Part shown: piece by piece, positions 1 through 7,427 of the stretch
Position numbering within the stretch: position 1 is the stretch's first letter
Layout: every line of letters begins with the position of its first letter
NCBI GenBank assembly: GCA_900547105.1
Contig: URFL01000015.1
Location: forward strand, 1-36,244
Direction: 5' to 3'
DNA length: 36,244 bases
DNA from: an uncultured Oscillospiraceae bacterium
GTDB lineage: Bacteria; Bacillota; Clostridia; Oscillospirales; Acutalibacteraceae
Program-made: the position numbers and the translations under genes
Notes under the pieces: generated by a model
The model's input: the letters and a program-made list of their open reading frames with translations, nothing else
Database searches by the model: none
Told to the model about the DNA's origin: nothing

Positions 1-54
1 TGCCGGATAGGAACGGCAAAATTTTTTACACTTCTATTACTTCTTTATCACACA

Positions 55-1272
55 TCAGTAAAGCTTGCCGTTTTCCATCCATCCCGGGAACAGCTTGGTC
101 AGCGGTTCCGTTCCCAGAAATTCTTTTTGGAAGTACAACAGATTGACCAAGAAGCCCGGCTTGGTATATTGATAATAGGTATCGACATTCAAAATTTGCG
201 AGGTATCGATCATTTCGTCCGCTTTGGTCAGCTTGGATTTCAGCAGCAGAATACGGTTGGATTCCACCGCATAGCTGACGGTCGTTTCGGTCCATTTGTC
301 TTTGGTTGACAGCCGGTACGCCGCTTTGATCAGCATGATGTTGTCCGGCAAGCTGGTGGGAATGGTGGTGGGCAGCTCCACCCATGTGTTGCCGTTATCA
401 AAGGACACGCTGTCCAACCGCACATATTGCCCCAGCGCATCGCTGCCCCACAGGTACAGCGTGCCGTTCGCGCCGGTCACATAGGTATCCAGCGAGTTAA
501 ACAGGGTGGTCAGATCCAGCTGCTGCCCGAGGTACAGATAATGCGTCGCTCCGAGCTTTGGCTTGCCGATATACACGCTCTCGTTCTCGCCATCGTCCGT
601 GCTCGGCGATTCCGGAATAATGTCCTCGTGGAACTTTTCGCTGGGCAGCAATCCTGCCGGCGGTTTGGTTTTATCCGGTGTGGGGTCTTGTGCCGAATCG
701 GCGTAGTCAGGCTTGTTATCCGGAACCGGATCGGGGTCGGGCGAAGGGGTAGGGGTATCGCCATGATCCGAATCATCGCTGGAATCACCGGTGAAACCAT
801 TGTCGGTATTGTTGTTCCCATCGTTGTGGATCGGGCTGTTCGTATCCGTATCGGTAGAGGGATGCCCTTTGATCACCGTGTCAATTGTGTCCAGATCACC
901 GGCAATATCAATGATCGTGTCCGGGGTATTGCCGCCCGGGCGGGTGGCATCGTCGGTTTTGGCATGACCGTTGTCGATGGCGGCGGTTTTGCCGTCCTTA
1001 AACAGATAGCCGTTGCCGTTTCCTGTTTGATCGGCATTTTTATCCGAATCGTTATTTTCCCAAAAAGAATCGTCCGAGGTGTCTTTGTCACCGGCACCGG
1101 TAGCGGGATCACCGTTGGCAAACAACACCTGGTTGTTGTTCATTTTGCTTTTGGAATCGGTGGAACGAAAAGCGGTATCGTTGCGATAGTCCAATGCCAC
1201 GCGGATCGTGCCGCCCATGACCGCTACCGATGCAAAAATGGCCAAAAGACCTTTTCGCCATTGCTCATTCAT
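55..1272 (-). CDS. Membrane-anchored Asp/Asn-rich extracytoplasmic protein of unknown function
   Basis: I do not recognise this 405-residue protein. It begins with a short basic stretch and a hydrophobic segment (about residues 8-27) that should act as a signal anchor or uncleaved signal. Residues about 35-215 are low-complexity, rich in Asp, Asn, Gly, Thr and Pro, with a DPDPVPD-type proline stretch, as in extracellular linkers. The C-terminal 170 residues are ordinary in composition, with Trp, Tyr and Leu, and look like a folded domain. The start lies 3 nt after the sensor kinase stop. Its AAGGAGG ribosome binding site is inside the last codons of the kinase gene, so the two are very probably co-transcribed and coupled. 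A role as the extracytoplasmic partner or output of that kinase is inference; no catalytic motif was seen. Confidence 0.8.
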   Translation of the reverse strand: MNEQWRKGLLAIFASVAVMGGTIRVALDYRNDTAFRSTDSKSKMNNNQVLFANGDPATGAGDKDTSDDSFWENNDSDKNADQTGNGNGYLFKDGKTAAIDNGHAKTDDATRPGGNTPDTIIDIAGDLDTIDTVIKGHPSTDTDTNSPIHNDGNNNTDNGFTGDSSDDSDHGDTPTPSPDPDPVPDNKPDYADSAQDPTPDKTKPPAGLLPSEKFHEDIIPESPSTDDGENESVYIGKPKLGATHYLYLGQQLDLTTLFNSLDTYVTGANGTLYLWGSDALGQYVRLDSVSFDNGNTWVELPTTIPTSLPDNIMLIKAAYRLSTKDKWTETTVSYAVESNRILLLKSKLTKADEMIDTSQILNVDTYYQYTKPGFLVNLLYFQKEFLGTEPLTKLFPGWMENGKLY

Positions 1273-1275
1273 AGC

Positions 1276-2985
1276 TTAGCGTTCCTCCTTTTCGGACAGT
1301 GCCTTTTGCAGCGTTTTCCATAGTTCATCAAAGTTGATCGGCTTTGCCAGGTGACCGTTCATTCCGCTCTCGCGCGAGAGTCGCTCATCCTCCACGAACG
1401 CATCGGCAGACAGCGCAAAAATAGGAATGCGTTTGGCATCGTTCCGGCTCATGGCGCGAATGGCTTTGGCGGCCGCGCGACCATCCATCACCGGCATTTG
1501 AATATCCATCAAAATCGCGTCGTAGTATCCTTCCGGCATGGAAGCAAAACGATCCACCGCCACCTGGCCGTTTTCGGCAACGTCCACTTCGGCGCCCTTT
1601 TTGCCCAAAATCTCTACCGCGATCATCGCGTTGATGTCGTTGTCTTCTGCCAGCAGCAACCGACAGCCCCGGTCGGGGGTGTCAGTGTTGTCATCGTCAG
1701 TGGTGGTTTTGCCGGTTTCTTTTTCCACAGCGGCTTCGTCCGCCACCGGCAGCGACAAGAACACGGAAAAGTCGGAGCCGACTTGCGGTTGGCTGTTCAC
1801 CACGATCTGGCCGCCCATCAGTTTGACCAGTTGATCGGAAATCGCCATGCCCAATCCGGTGCCGCCAAACCGGCGGGTGGTGCTGGCATCCTCCTGCTCA
1901 AACGGGCGGAAAATACGGCTGATAAATTCGGGCTTCATGCCAATGCCGGTATCGTGAACCCGGATCATAAAGTCCAGCACACCATTGTTCAGCAGCATTT
2001 GCCGGAAGGTGACCGTCACTTCGCCTTCGCTGGTGAATTTGATGGCGTTGGACAAAAAGTTGATGACCACCTGGCTGATACGCAGCTCGTCGCCTACCAC
2101 CCAGTCGGTGTCGAACGGCTCAAAGATCACTTCGTAATGCACGCCTTTGGTCTCCAGCGTTTGTGAAAACATATCGTACAGCTTGTTGCCCAGTGCGTGC
2201 AGGCTGAAGGGTAGATTTTCCAGCTCCACTTTGCCCGCTTCGATACGCGACATATCCAAAATATTGTTGATGAGCTTCAGCAGGTGATCCGACAGCTCGT
2301 CTGCCTTGGTCAGATACTGCATGGCGGGATGATCTGCCGTCAGCTGATCCTCCGCCAGCGTCAGCATACCGGCGATGCCGTTCATCGGGGTACGGATCTC
2401 GTGCGACATCCGGAACAAAAAGCTGGTTTTCAGCTGGCTGGAAGCATCCGCCTGATCCAGCGCCTTTTCGTATTCCTCCTGCTGCTGATGTTGTTCAGTG
2501 TGGTCAGCCAGAAAAATCAAATCGTATGTTTGGCTTTCGTCCCGGCAAATGGTTCCGGCGATCCATTTGCCGTCTGTGGTCTGTTCGTTAAACCGCAGCG
2601 GCCGTTTCCCGTTCCAGTTATGGTAGGCATCGAGAATGCGATGGCTCGCCTCGTTGGAAAAGCGTTTTTTGAATAAACAAGACGCATCCGTGCGTATCTG
2701 ATCCACGGTGACCCCCATCAACCCGATCAGATCACCATAAGCCAGCATCGGCATCAAATCGGAAGAGCGCGTTACATAGCAAACTTCGTTCGGGCGCTTG
2801 TCCAGTTCGTCCAGAATGGCTTGAACAGCACCGCTTTTGTCGCTGGCCTTCCGACGCTTTTTCAAATGCAAGCGCTTTGGCAGGGTGCTGATCATGATGA
2901 TCGCCGCTACCAGCTCAACACAGCCAATAATAATCCAGACGATATTGCCGCCAAGCGACGACAGCATATCGGTAATCCGGCTCAT
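1276..2985 (-). CDS. Hybrid sensor histidine kinase (TM, PAS-like, HisKA, HATPase_c, REC)
   Basis: A 569-residue inner-membrane hybrid kinase. One transmembrane helix spans about residues 13-34, with almost nothing outside the membrane. A PAS-like region (60-165) and a short helical linker follow. The HisKA H-box MSHEIRTPMNG has the phospho-accepting His at 195. The ATPase domain shows the N-box (N313), DTGIGM (345-350) and GGTGLGM (374-380). A C-terminal receiver carries the acceptor D494 in LMDIQMPVMDG and the conserved K548. Kinases of this class autophosphorylate on His and pass phosphate to their own receiver, and then usually to an Hpt protein. None is fused here, but a separate Hpt gene lies at 5874. 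The start has a GGAGG site just upstream and a good promoter at 3129-3157. The signal sensed is unknown. Confidence 0.93.
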   Translation of the reverse strand: MSRITDMLSSLGGNIVWIIIGCVELVAAIIMISTLPKRLHLKKRRKASDKSGAVQAILDELDKRPNEVCYVTRSSDLMPMLAYGDLIGLMGVTVDQIRTDASCLFKKRFSNEASHRILDAYHNWNGKRPLRFNEQTTDGKWIAGTICRDESQTYDLIFLADHTEQHQQQEEYEKALDQADASSQLKTSFLFRMSHEIRTPMNGIAGMLTLAEDQLTADHPAMQYLTKADELSDHLLKLINNILDMSRIEAGKVELENLPFSLHALGNKLYDMFSQTLETKGVHYEVIFEPFDTDWVVGDELRISQVVINFLSNAIKFTSEGEVTVTFRQMLLNNGVLDFMIRVHDTGIGMKPEFISRIFRPFEQEDASTTRRFGGTGLGMAISDQLVKLMGGQIVVNSQPQVGSDFSVFLSLPVADEAAVEKETGKTTTDDDNTDTPDRGCRLLLAEDNDINAMIAVEILGKKGAEVDVAENGQVAVDRFASMPEGYYDAILMDIQMPVMDGRAAAKAIRAMSRNDAKRIPIFALSADAFVEDERLSRESGMNGHLAKPINFDELWKTLQKALSEKEER

Positions 2986-3019
2986 GGGGAAACCTCCTGT
3001 TGTTGCACATTTAGTCGTA

Positions 3020-3071
3020 AAAAAAGACTGCCATATGCCGTGGCGGATTGATTCGCGCGGAAAAGCAGTCT
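3020..3071 (-). terminator. Terminator-like hairpin inside the sensor-kinase leader (possible attenuator)
   Basis: On the minus strand AGACTGC (3071-3065) pairs with GCAGTCT (3032-3026), and a run of seven T follows (complement of the A run 3020-3026). The structure lies between the predicted kinase promoter (3129-3157) and the kinase start (2985), so it would be transcribed in the leader. The 32-nt loop is long for a simple terminator. A second small stem, TTCGACA with TGTTGAA, lies just upstream in the leader. Attenuation is inference. Confidence 0.4.
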
Positions 3072-3128
3072 GTCGGAATATATCGTTTTTTCAACAAAAA
3101 TGTCGAAAGAATACACCTTTTCCTAATT

Positions 3129-3157
3129 ATTATATCATAGCCGGTTGTGCTGTGCAA
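3129..3157 (-). promoter_or_regulatory. Sigma-A type promoter for the sensor kinase
   Basis: Read on the minus strand: TTGCAC, a 17-bp spacer, then TATAAT, with TGA immediately before the -10 (extended -10). This would give a leader of about 137 nt before the kinase start at 2985. It diverges from the promoter at 3287-3315. Confidence 0.75.
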
Positions 3158-3184
3158 GGAAAATATTTGGTGTGCTCTTGTGAT

Positions 3185-3207
3185 AGGTATATAAAAAAGA
3201 TATACCT
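3185..3207. promoter_or_regulatory. Perfect inverted repeat between divergent promoters, candidate operator
   Basis: AGGTATAT (3185-3192) and ATATACCT (3200-3207) are perfect 8-bp arms around a 7-bp A-rich spacer. The site lies 28 bp upstream of the kinase -35 and 80 bp upstream of the -35 of the REC/HD-GYP/GGDEF gene. A dimeric regulator could therefore act on both. No regulator can be named. Confidence 0.45.
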
Positions 3208-3286
3208 GCAATATACAATCGTGATAAAGCCGGTGGCGTGAATATTCGGAAATTTTACAAAAGTAAAAATCTTTTTGCAAACTTGT

Positions 3287-3315
3287 TTGACCAATGCCAC
3301 ATATTATGCTATACT
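3287..3315 (+). promoter_or_regulatory. Sigma-A type promoter for the cyclic-di-GMP gene
   Basis: TTGACC (3287-3292), 17-bp spacer, TATACT (3310-3315), with TGC before the -10 (extended -10). Transcription should start near 3322. This excludes the in-frame ATG at 3275 as a start codon, because it lies upstream of the promoter. Confidence 0.8.
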
Positions 3316-3321
3316 GATTGT

Positions 3322-3502
3322 GATGTTTTTTGACACAATATCGGAATTTCCTTGCGAAAGTGCGAAAAATGTCGTTACCGGAACGGTCCGGTTGTGTCGA
3401 CATATAGGTGCTGTGCCGGTTGCTTTGGGGTGTTGTATCTGTGCAGCCGGGCAAACAATTGTCTTTTCTGCTGATCGGCAGAAAAAGACGGGAGATGTTA
3501 AA
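3322..3502 (+). promoter_or_regulatory. Structured 5' leader of the REC/HD-GYP/GGDEF gene
   Basis: About 180 nt of untranslated leader. It contains a perfect 6-bp hairpin, ACCGGA/TCCGGT (3377-3392), and a second stem (3461-3489) in which GTCTTTTCTGC pairs with GCAGAAAAAGAC with one bulged A. The second stem ends one base before the GGGAG ribosome binding site (3490-3494). I could not match the leader to a known riboswitch class. It could affect translation or simply be spacer. Confidence 0.35.
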
Positions 3503-5860
3503 ATGGGTTTGAAAGACAGGATACTGATCGCGGACGATTCCGAAATGAACCAGGAACTACTGACGGAGATCTTGGGCGATAAATACGATTATCTGTATGC
3601 GGGCGATGGCGTTCAGGTGGTGGAGCAACTGAATGATGATGCCGAAGTGGATCTGATCCTGCTGGATATCAATATGCCGCGCATGGATGGCTTTGAAGTG
3701 CTGCGGGTGATGAACGAGCGGCGTTGGATCGAAGAAATTCCGGTGATCGTCATTTCCGCCGAGTACGATGCGGAATATATCCAGCGAGCGTATGATCTGG
3801 GCACGACCGATTATATCAACCGCCCGTTCAGCGTGTCGGTGGTGCAGCACCGCGTGGAAAATACGCTGATGCTGTATTCCCGTCAACGGCGGTTGGTGCA
3901 GCTGGTGGAAGAGCAGGTGTACGATCGCGAAAAGATCAACAACACCATGATCAACATCCTCAGCCACGTTATCGAATCCCGCAATAACGAATCCGGCAGC
4001 CACACGCTGCATATGCGGTCTATCTCCAATTTGATCTTGCACCATCTGACCAAAATCACCGACCGTTACCCGATGACCGAATCGGACATCTCGATGATCA
4101 CCATGGCGTCGGCGCTGCATGATATCGGCAAAATCACCATTCCCAAAGCGATCTTGAACAAACCGGGCAAGCTGACGGCGGAGGAATGGGAGATCATGAA
4201 AACCCACGCCGCCAACGGCGACGAGGTACTGAACAGCGCGCCGGTTTTGCAAAGCGAGCCGCTGGTGAAAACTGCACACGAGATCTGCCGCTGGCACCAC
4301 GAACGCTGGGACGGCGGCGGGTATCCCGACGGACTTTCGGGGGATGAGATCCCGATTTCGGCGCAGGTGGTGGCGCTGGCGGATGTGTATGACGCGCTGA
4401 CCAGTGAACGGTGCTATAAAAAAGCGTTTTCGCACGAACGCGCGATCGAGATGATCTGCAACGGCGAATGCGGAGCGTTTAACCCGCTGCTGATCGAATG
4501 TCTGCAAGCGGTGGCGGATAAGCTGCAATGGAATTTGAAATCCGATCCCAGTGCCTTTGACTATCAGGCGGAGGCACAGCAGCTGGCCAACGAAATGCTG
4601 AACAACAAGGAGCTGCCGCTCAGCGACCGTTCGCGTCGGCTGCTGATAAACGAGCGCACCAAGAAAGAATTCTTCGCCGGTCAGTGCCAGGGCGTTCAAT
4701 TTGAATACGATCATATTCTGCAAAAAGTGATCTATCACAACTGGTACGAAGACCCCGGCGAAGGACGCAAAGTTCTGTATATCTCGGAGGGCGACGATGT
4801 GCGCCTGTTGTCCCGTGAGGACTGGGATACGCTGAAGCAACGCATCAACAGCACTACTCCGGAGGAACCGACCGTGACCATGCAGGTGCTGATCCCGGTT
4901 CATGGGGAATACCGGTGGCATCGTCTGACCGCCAAAACCATCTGGCCGCTGCGCGGTGGCGATTATATCAGCGCCCTCGGCCAATTTATCGATATTCACG
5001 ATCAGGTCACCCGCGTCGGGCTGCGCAATCTGTTTTCAAGCGGAGAAACCATGGAGCAGGTTGCCCATGTGCTCAGAGATATCTTTGGTGTGGTACGGTT
5101 GGTGGATCCGGCTGGTTCTCATGTGCTGGAAGTGCAGGAGGACGGGCAATTGGTGCAGACCGACAAGCTTTGCTATGATATCTGGGGGCGGGGAGAGTGC
5201 TGCGAAAACTGTTCGTCTCTTCGCGCGCTGAAAAAGAAAAACTGGCTCAGCAAACTGGAAATCAAAGACGGCAAATTCTATTCGGTGCTGTCCAAATATG
5301 TGCGCGCCGGTGATCGCGACTGCGTGTTGGAAATCGCGTTTTGCATGGATGAATCCGGCGAACAACCGCTGCACGATCATTCGCCTAACCGTACCAACTT
5401 GCTGCTGCTGAATTTTTACCGTGATTCTTTAACGCGTGTCTATTCGCGGATGTATCTGGATGACTTTTTGCCGAATTTGGAACAGTGCGACGGTGTGGCG
5501 CTGGTGGATGTGGATCGCTTTAAGCATATCAACGATACCTACGGCCACCCGATCGGCGATATCGCTCTGAAACATGTGGCGAAAGTGATTTCTTCCTGTC
5601 TGCGCGAGGAAGACGTTATGGTGCGTTATGGCGGCGATGAATTTTTGCTGCTGTTCTCCGAAATCCCCGAACCGGATTTCTATGCCAAACTGCAGGAAAT
5701 CCGTGCCGCGGTTCGAAAGTCCCAATTGGAAGATTATCCACAAATACAGTTGGATGTCAGCCTGGGCGGAGCGTATCGTGTGTACCCGCTGTCGCAGGCG
5801 ATTACCAAGGCGGATAAAGAAATGTACAAAAACAAATCGGCACATCAAGAAGGGAACTAA
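3503..5860 (+). CDS. Response regulator with HD-GYP phosphodiesterase and GGDEF diguanylate cyclase domains
   Basis: A 785-residue cytoplasmic protein. Its receiver (about 1-120) has acceptor D55 in LLDINMPRMDG. The HD-GYP domain (about 140-335) has HDIGK (H206, D207), HHERWDGGGYPDG and later conserved residues. A PAS-like region (about 390-495) follows. Next comes a segment with a Cys motif (C557, C566, C567, C570 in CYDIWGRGECCENC), seen in other clostridial cyclases. A C-terminal GGDEF domain ends the protein, with an intact GGDEF (710-714) and an RxxD inhibitory site (R701-D704) five residues before it. Both making and breaking cyclic-di-GMP are thus possible. The start at 3503 has GGGAG 8 nt upstream; the in-frame ATG at 3275 precedes the promoter. 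The Hpt gene follows 13 nt later. The net enzymatic direction cannot be read from sequence. Confidence 0.93.
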   Translation: MGLKDRILIADDSEMNQELLTEILGDKYDYLYAGDGVQVVEQLNDDAEVDLILLDINMPRMDGFEVLRVMNERRWIEEIPVIVISAEYDAEYIQRAYDLGTTDYINRPFSVSVVQHRVENTLMLYSRQRRLVQLVEEQVYDREKINNTMINILSHVIESRNNESGSHTLHMRSISNLILHHLTKITDRYPMTESDISMITMASALHDIGKITIPKAILNKPGKLTAEEWEIMKTHAANGDEVLNSAPVLQSEPLVKTAHEICRWHHERWDGGGYPDGLSGDEIPISAQVVALADVYDALTSERCYKKAFSHERAIEMICNGECGAFNPLLIECLQAVADKLQWNLKSDPSAFDYQAEAQQLANEMLNNKELPLSDRSRRLLINERTKKEFFAGQCQGVQFEYDHILQKVIYHNWYEDPGEGRKVLYISEGDDVRLLSREDWDTLKQRINSTTPEEPTVTMQVLIPVHGEYRWHRLTAKTIWPLRGGDYISALGQFIDIHDQVTRVGLRNLFSSGETMEQVAHVLRDIFGVVRLVDPAGSHVLEVQEDGQLVQTDKLCYDIWGRGECCENCSSLRALKKKNWLSKLEIKDGKFYSVLSKYVRAGDRDCVLEIAFCMDESGEQPLHDHSPNRTNLLLLNFYRDSLTRVYSRMYLDDFLPNLEQCDGVALVDVDRFKHINDTYGHPIGDIALKHVAKVISSCLREEDVMVRYGGDEFLLLFSEIPEPDFYAKLQEIRAAVRKSQLEDYPQIQLDVSLGGAYRVYPLSQAITKADKEMYKNKSAHQEGN

Positions 5861-5873
5861 GGGGGTTCGTTTT

Positions 5874-6224
5874 ATGCAACTGAAAGAGTTCTACGATCAG
5901 ATCGGCAGCCGGTATGAGGATGTTCTCAGCCGTATTCCCAGCGAGGGGATCCTCAAAAAATTTATTCACAAGTTCGTGAACGATCCTTCTTATAACGAGC
6001 TGAAAGCCGCACTGAACGCAGCCGATTGGCCAGTGGCGTTCCGCGCGGTGCACACGCTGAAAGGCGTGGCGCAAAATCTTGGGCTGGATCGGCTGGGCAA
6101 CGCCGCTTCGCAGCTGACCGAAGCGATGCGCGACAAAGCCGAAGCGCCGGATGCGGCGCTGGTATCGGCTGTGGACACGGCGTATGAAGAAGTAGTGGCT
6201 ATGATTCCGCAACTGGATGCGTAA
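5874..6224 (+). CDS. Stand-alone Hpt histidine phosphotransfer protein
   Basis: A 116-residue, largely helical protein with the Hpt signature VHTLKG; the phospho-accepting His is residue 60. The length fits a single Hpt domain. Such proteins shuttle phosphate between the receiver of a hybrid kinase and that of a final response regulator. It starts 13 nt after the REC/HD-GYP/GGDEF gene with a G-rich ribosome binding site (AAGGGGG), so the two form an operon. A hybrid kinase lacking Hpt lies divergently at 1276-2985, and a receiver lacking its own kinase is encoded immediately upstream. The natural inference is kinase, D494, H60, D55. A frame open further upstream overlaps the GGDEF gene and is not used. 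The transcript ends at the terminator just after the stop. Confidence 0.9.
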   Translation: MQLKEFYDQIGSRYEDVLSRIPSEGILKKFIHKFVNDPSYNELKAALNAADWPVAFRAVHTLKGVAQNLGLDRLGNAASQLTEAMRDKAEAPDAALVSAVDTAYEEVVAMIPQLDA

Positions 6225-6265
6225 ACGCAAAAAAGCACCCGCTAGTCGGGTGCTTTTTTGCGTTT
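6223..6265. terminator. Bidirectional intrinsic terminator between convergent genes
   Basis: A perfect 19-bp inverted repeat with a 5-nt loop: AAACGC, six A, GCACCCG, then CTAGT, then the exact complement ending CGGGTGC, six T, GCGTTT. A/T runs flank the GC core on both strands, so it can end the Hpt transcript (plus) and the DUF4363 transcript (minus). It overlaps the last bases of both genes. Confidence 0.92.
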
Positions 6266-6644
6266 ATAAGATGTTTTCTATCGAAGGCACTTCGAGCTGT
6301 TCCAACCGCTGCAGCAGCAAACGGCAGCGCGCCAGTTCAATGGGGAAGTGGGCGCTGTCCTCGCCCTGCAAAATTACCGGCAGGGTGACGGCTACTTCCT
6401 GTACCGATGACAGATAGTTGTGCGGCAAAAACAGCGAAAACCAACGGGTACGCCGCTCGAAATCGGCAGGAAAATCTTCGGAAAGCTGCCGACACCGCTG
6501 CCGATCGCCCGTCTGATATGCCTGCTCCATGCGGTCCAGCGTGTCGATCAGTGCATGGGTGTTTTTCTGCTGTCCGTGCAGCGACACACCGCAAAGGCTG
6601 CCGACGATCACCAGCAGCGCTATCGATACGACCAATCGTTTCAT
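6264..6644 (-). CDS. DUF4363 family membrane-anchored protein
   Basis: A 126-residue protein beginning MKRLVVSIALLVIVG, a single N-terminal membrane anchor (about 3-20), followed by a mostly helical, charged extracytoplasmic part. The length, the anchor and the position next to a DUF421 gene fit the DUF4363 family, whose function is unknown. The start codon overlaps the stop of the DUF421 gene in an ATGA (6641-6644), indicating translational coupling and probably a shared role. A longer frame upstream runs into the DUF421 gene and has no membrane-type start, so I chose the internal ATG. Family assignment rests on context and overall pattern. Confidence 0.8.
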   Translation of the reverse strand: MKRLVVSIALLVIVGSLCGVSLHGQQKNTHALIDTLDRMEQAYQTGDRQRCRQLSEDFPADFERRTRWFSLFLPHNYLSSVQEVAVTLPVILQGEDSAHFPIELARCRLLLQRLEQLEVPSIENIL

Positions 6645-7324
6645 GGCTTGCCTCCGATCTGGCGGGGAATGATATGCACCTCTCGCCGCTTGTTCGCGGT
6701 CATTACAAACACATCCGACAGCGCAATACGATGCTGCTGCAGCGTCCGGTTTACCCACGCCTCACTCAGCCCGCACACCTGCAGCGCCCAGTCGGATATG
6801 GTGCCGTCGCTGACGACCACCATATCCACCGCATCGTCCGGTGGGGTCAACCCTGCTGTTTCCACGGTGACGGTCTGCTTTTCCGGCTTGATCAGTACAC
6901 TGATGTGACCGTTCGGCTCCACCACCGCCATTTGTACATCGCCAAGGCAAAAGGTGCCTTGCTGCCGCAGCGCTTCCATGAGGTCGTCCACCGTCATCCG
7001 CATCTTTTTTAAGGCTTGCTGCCGCAGTTGTCCGTCTTGGATCAAAACGATAGGGTTGCCGCTGACCAGCCGCGAAAAACGTGGCGATTTCAACATCAGT
7101 CCCGACAGCAGCAGCTCCAGCGCTACTAAAATGAGGATCGGCAGCACCCCGCTGAGCAGAGGTAGCCCGCTTTCCTGCATCGGCACCGCCGCCATATCCG
7201 AAATCAGCAGCGTCACCACCAGCTCCACCGGCTGCAATTCGCCCAGTTGGCGCTTGCCCATGACCCGCATGGCGGCGATGACCAGTATGTAGATCAACAC
7301 CGTGCGGATAGCGGTAATGGTCAT
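6641..7324 (-). CDS. DUF421 family (YetF-like) membrane protein
   Basis: A 227-residue protein with about three N-terminal transmembrane helices (roughly 5-22, 34-52 and 56-78). It contains the typical DUF421 stretch MGKRQLGELQPVELVVTLL and a soluble C-terminal domain (about 85-220) holding the NPIVLIQDGQL segment. Members are widespread in Bacillus and Clostridia and several are sporulation- or stress-linked. Their biochemical role is not established. The start has an AAAGGGG site upstream on the minus strand. The stop overlaps the DUF4363 start by 4 bp. It lies downstream of the glycosyltransferase gene on the same strand, but the terminator at 7382-7418 separates them. I see no obvious promoter in the 60 bp before its start. 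Confidence 0.9.
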   Translation of the reverse strand: MTITAIRTVLIYILVIAAMRVMGKRQLGELQPVELVVTLLISDMAAVPMQESGLPLLSGVLPILILVALELLLSGLMLKSPRFSRLVSGNPIVLIQDGQLRQQALKKMRMTVDDLMEALRQQGTFCLGDVQMAVVEPNGHISVLIKPEKQTVTVETAGLTPPDDAVDMVVVSDGTISDWALQVCGLSEAWVNRTLQQHRIALSDVFVMTANKRREVHIIPRQIGGKP

Positions 7325-7381
7325 ATGCGCATCGCCCCTTTCTCGCGCTAGTGTGCCCCGCTCATGGGTTTTCTATACACA

Positions 7382-7418
7382 AAAAGCCCCGCGGAAAAAA
7401 CATTTCCGCGGGGCTTTT
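7382..7418 (-). terminator. Intrinsic terminator of the glycosyltransferase gene
   Basis: A perfect 16-bp inverted repeat: AAAAGCCCCGCGGAAA and its complement around a 5-nt loop. On the minus strand the GC core is followed by a T run, 10 bp after the glycosyltransferase stop. The plus-strand T run also allows termination in the other direction, although no plus gene ends here. Confidence 0.9.
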
Positions 7419-7427
7419 GGACGGTGC

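Noticed and set aside
1..31. Small hairpin TGCCG/CGGCA followed by AAAATTTTTT at the left edge
   Set aside because: The stem is only 5 bp and cut by the window edge, so I cannot decide whether it is a terminator for either strand.
3275..3502. N-terminal extension of the REC/HD-GYP/GGDEF protein by 76 residues
   Set aside because: The upstream ATG lies before the promoter (3287-3315), and the receiver domain begins at the 3503 start, which has its own ribosome site.
3322..3502. Cyclic-di-GMP-I (GEMM) riboswitch
   Set aside because: A GGGCAAAC stretch is present, but the rest of the conserved core, including the GGACGCAAAGCCU-like part, is absent.
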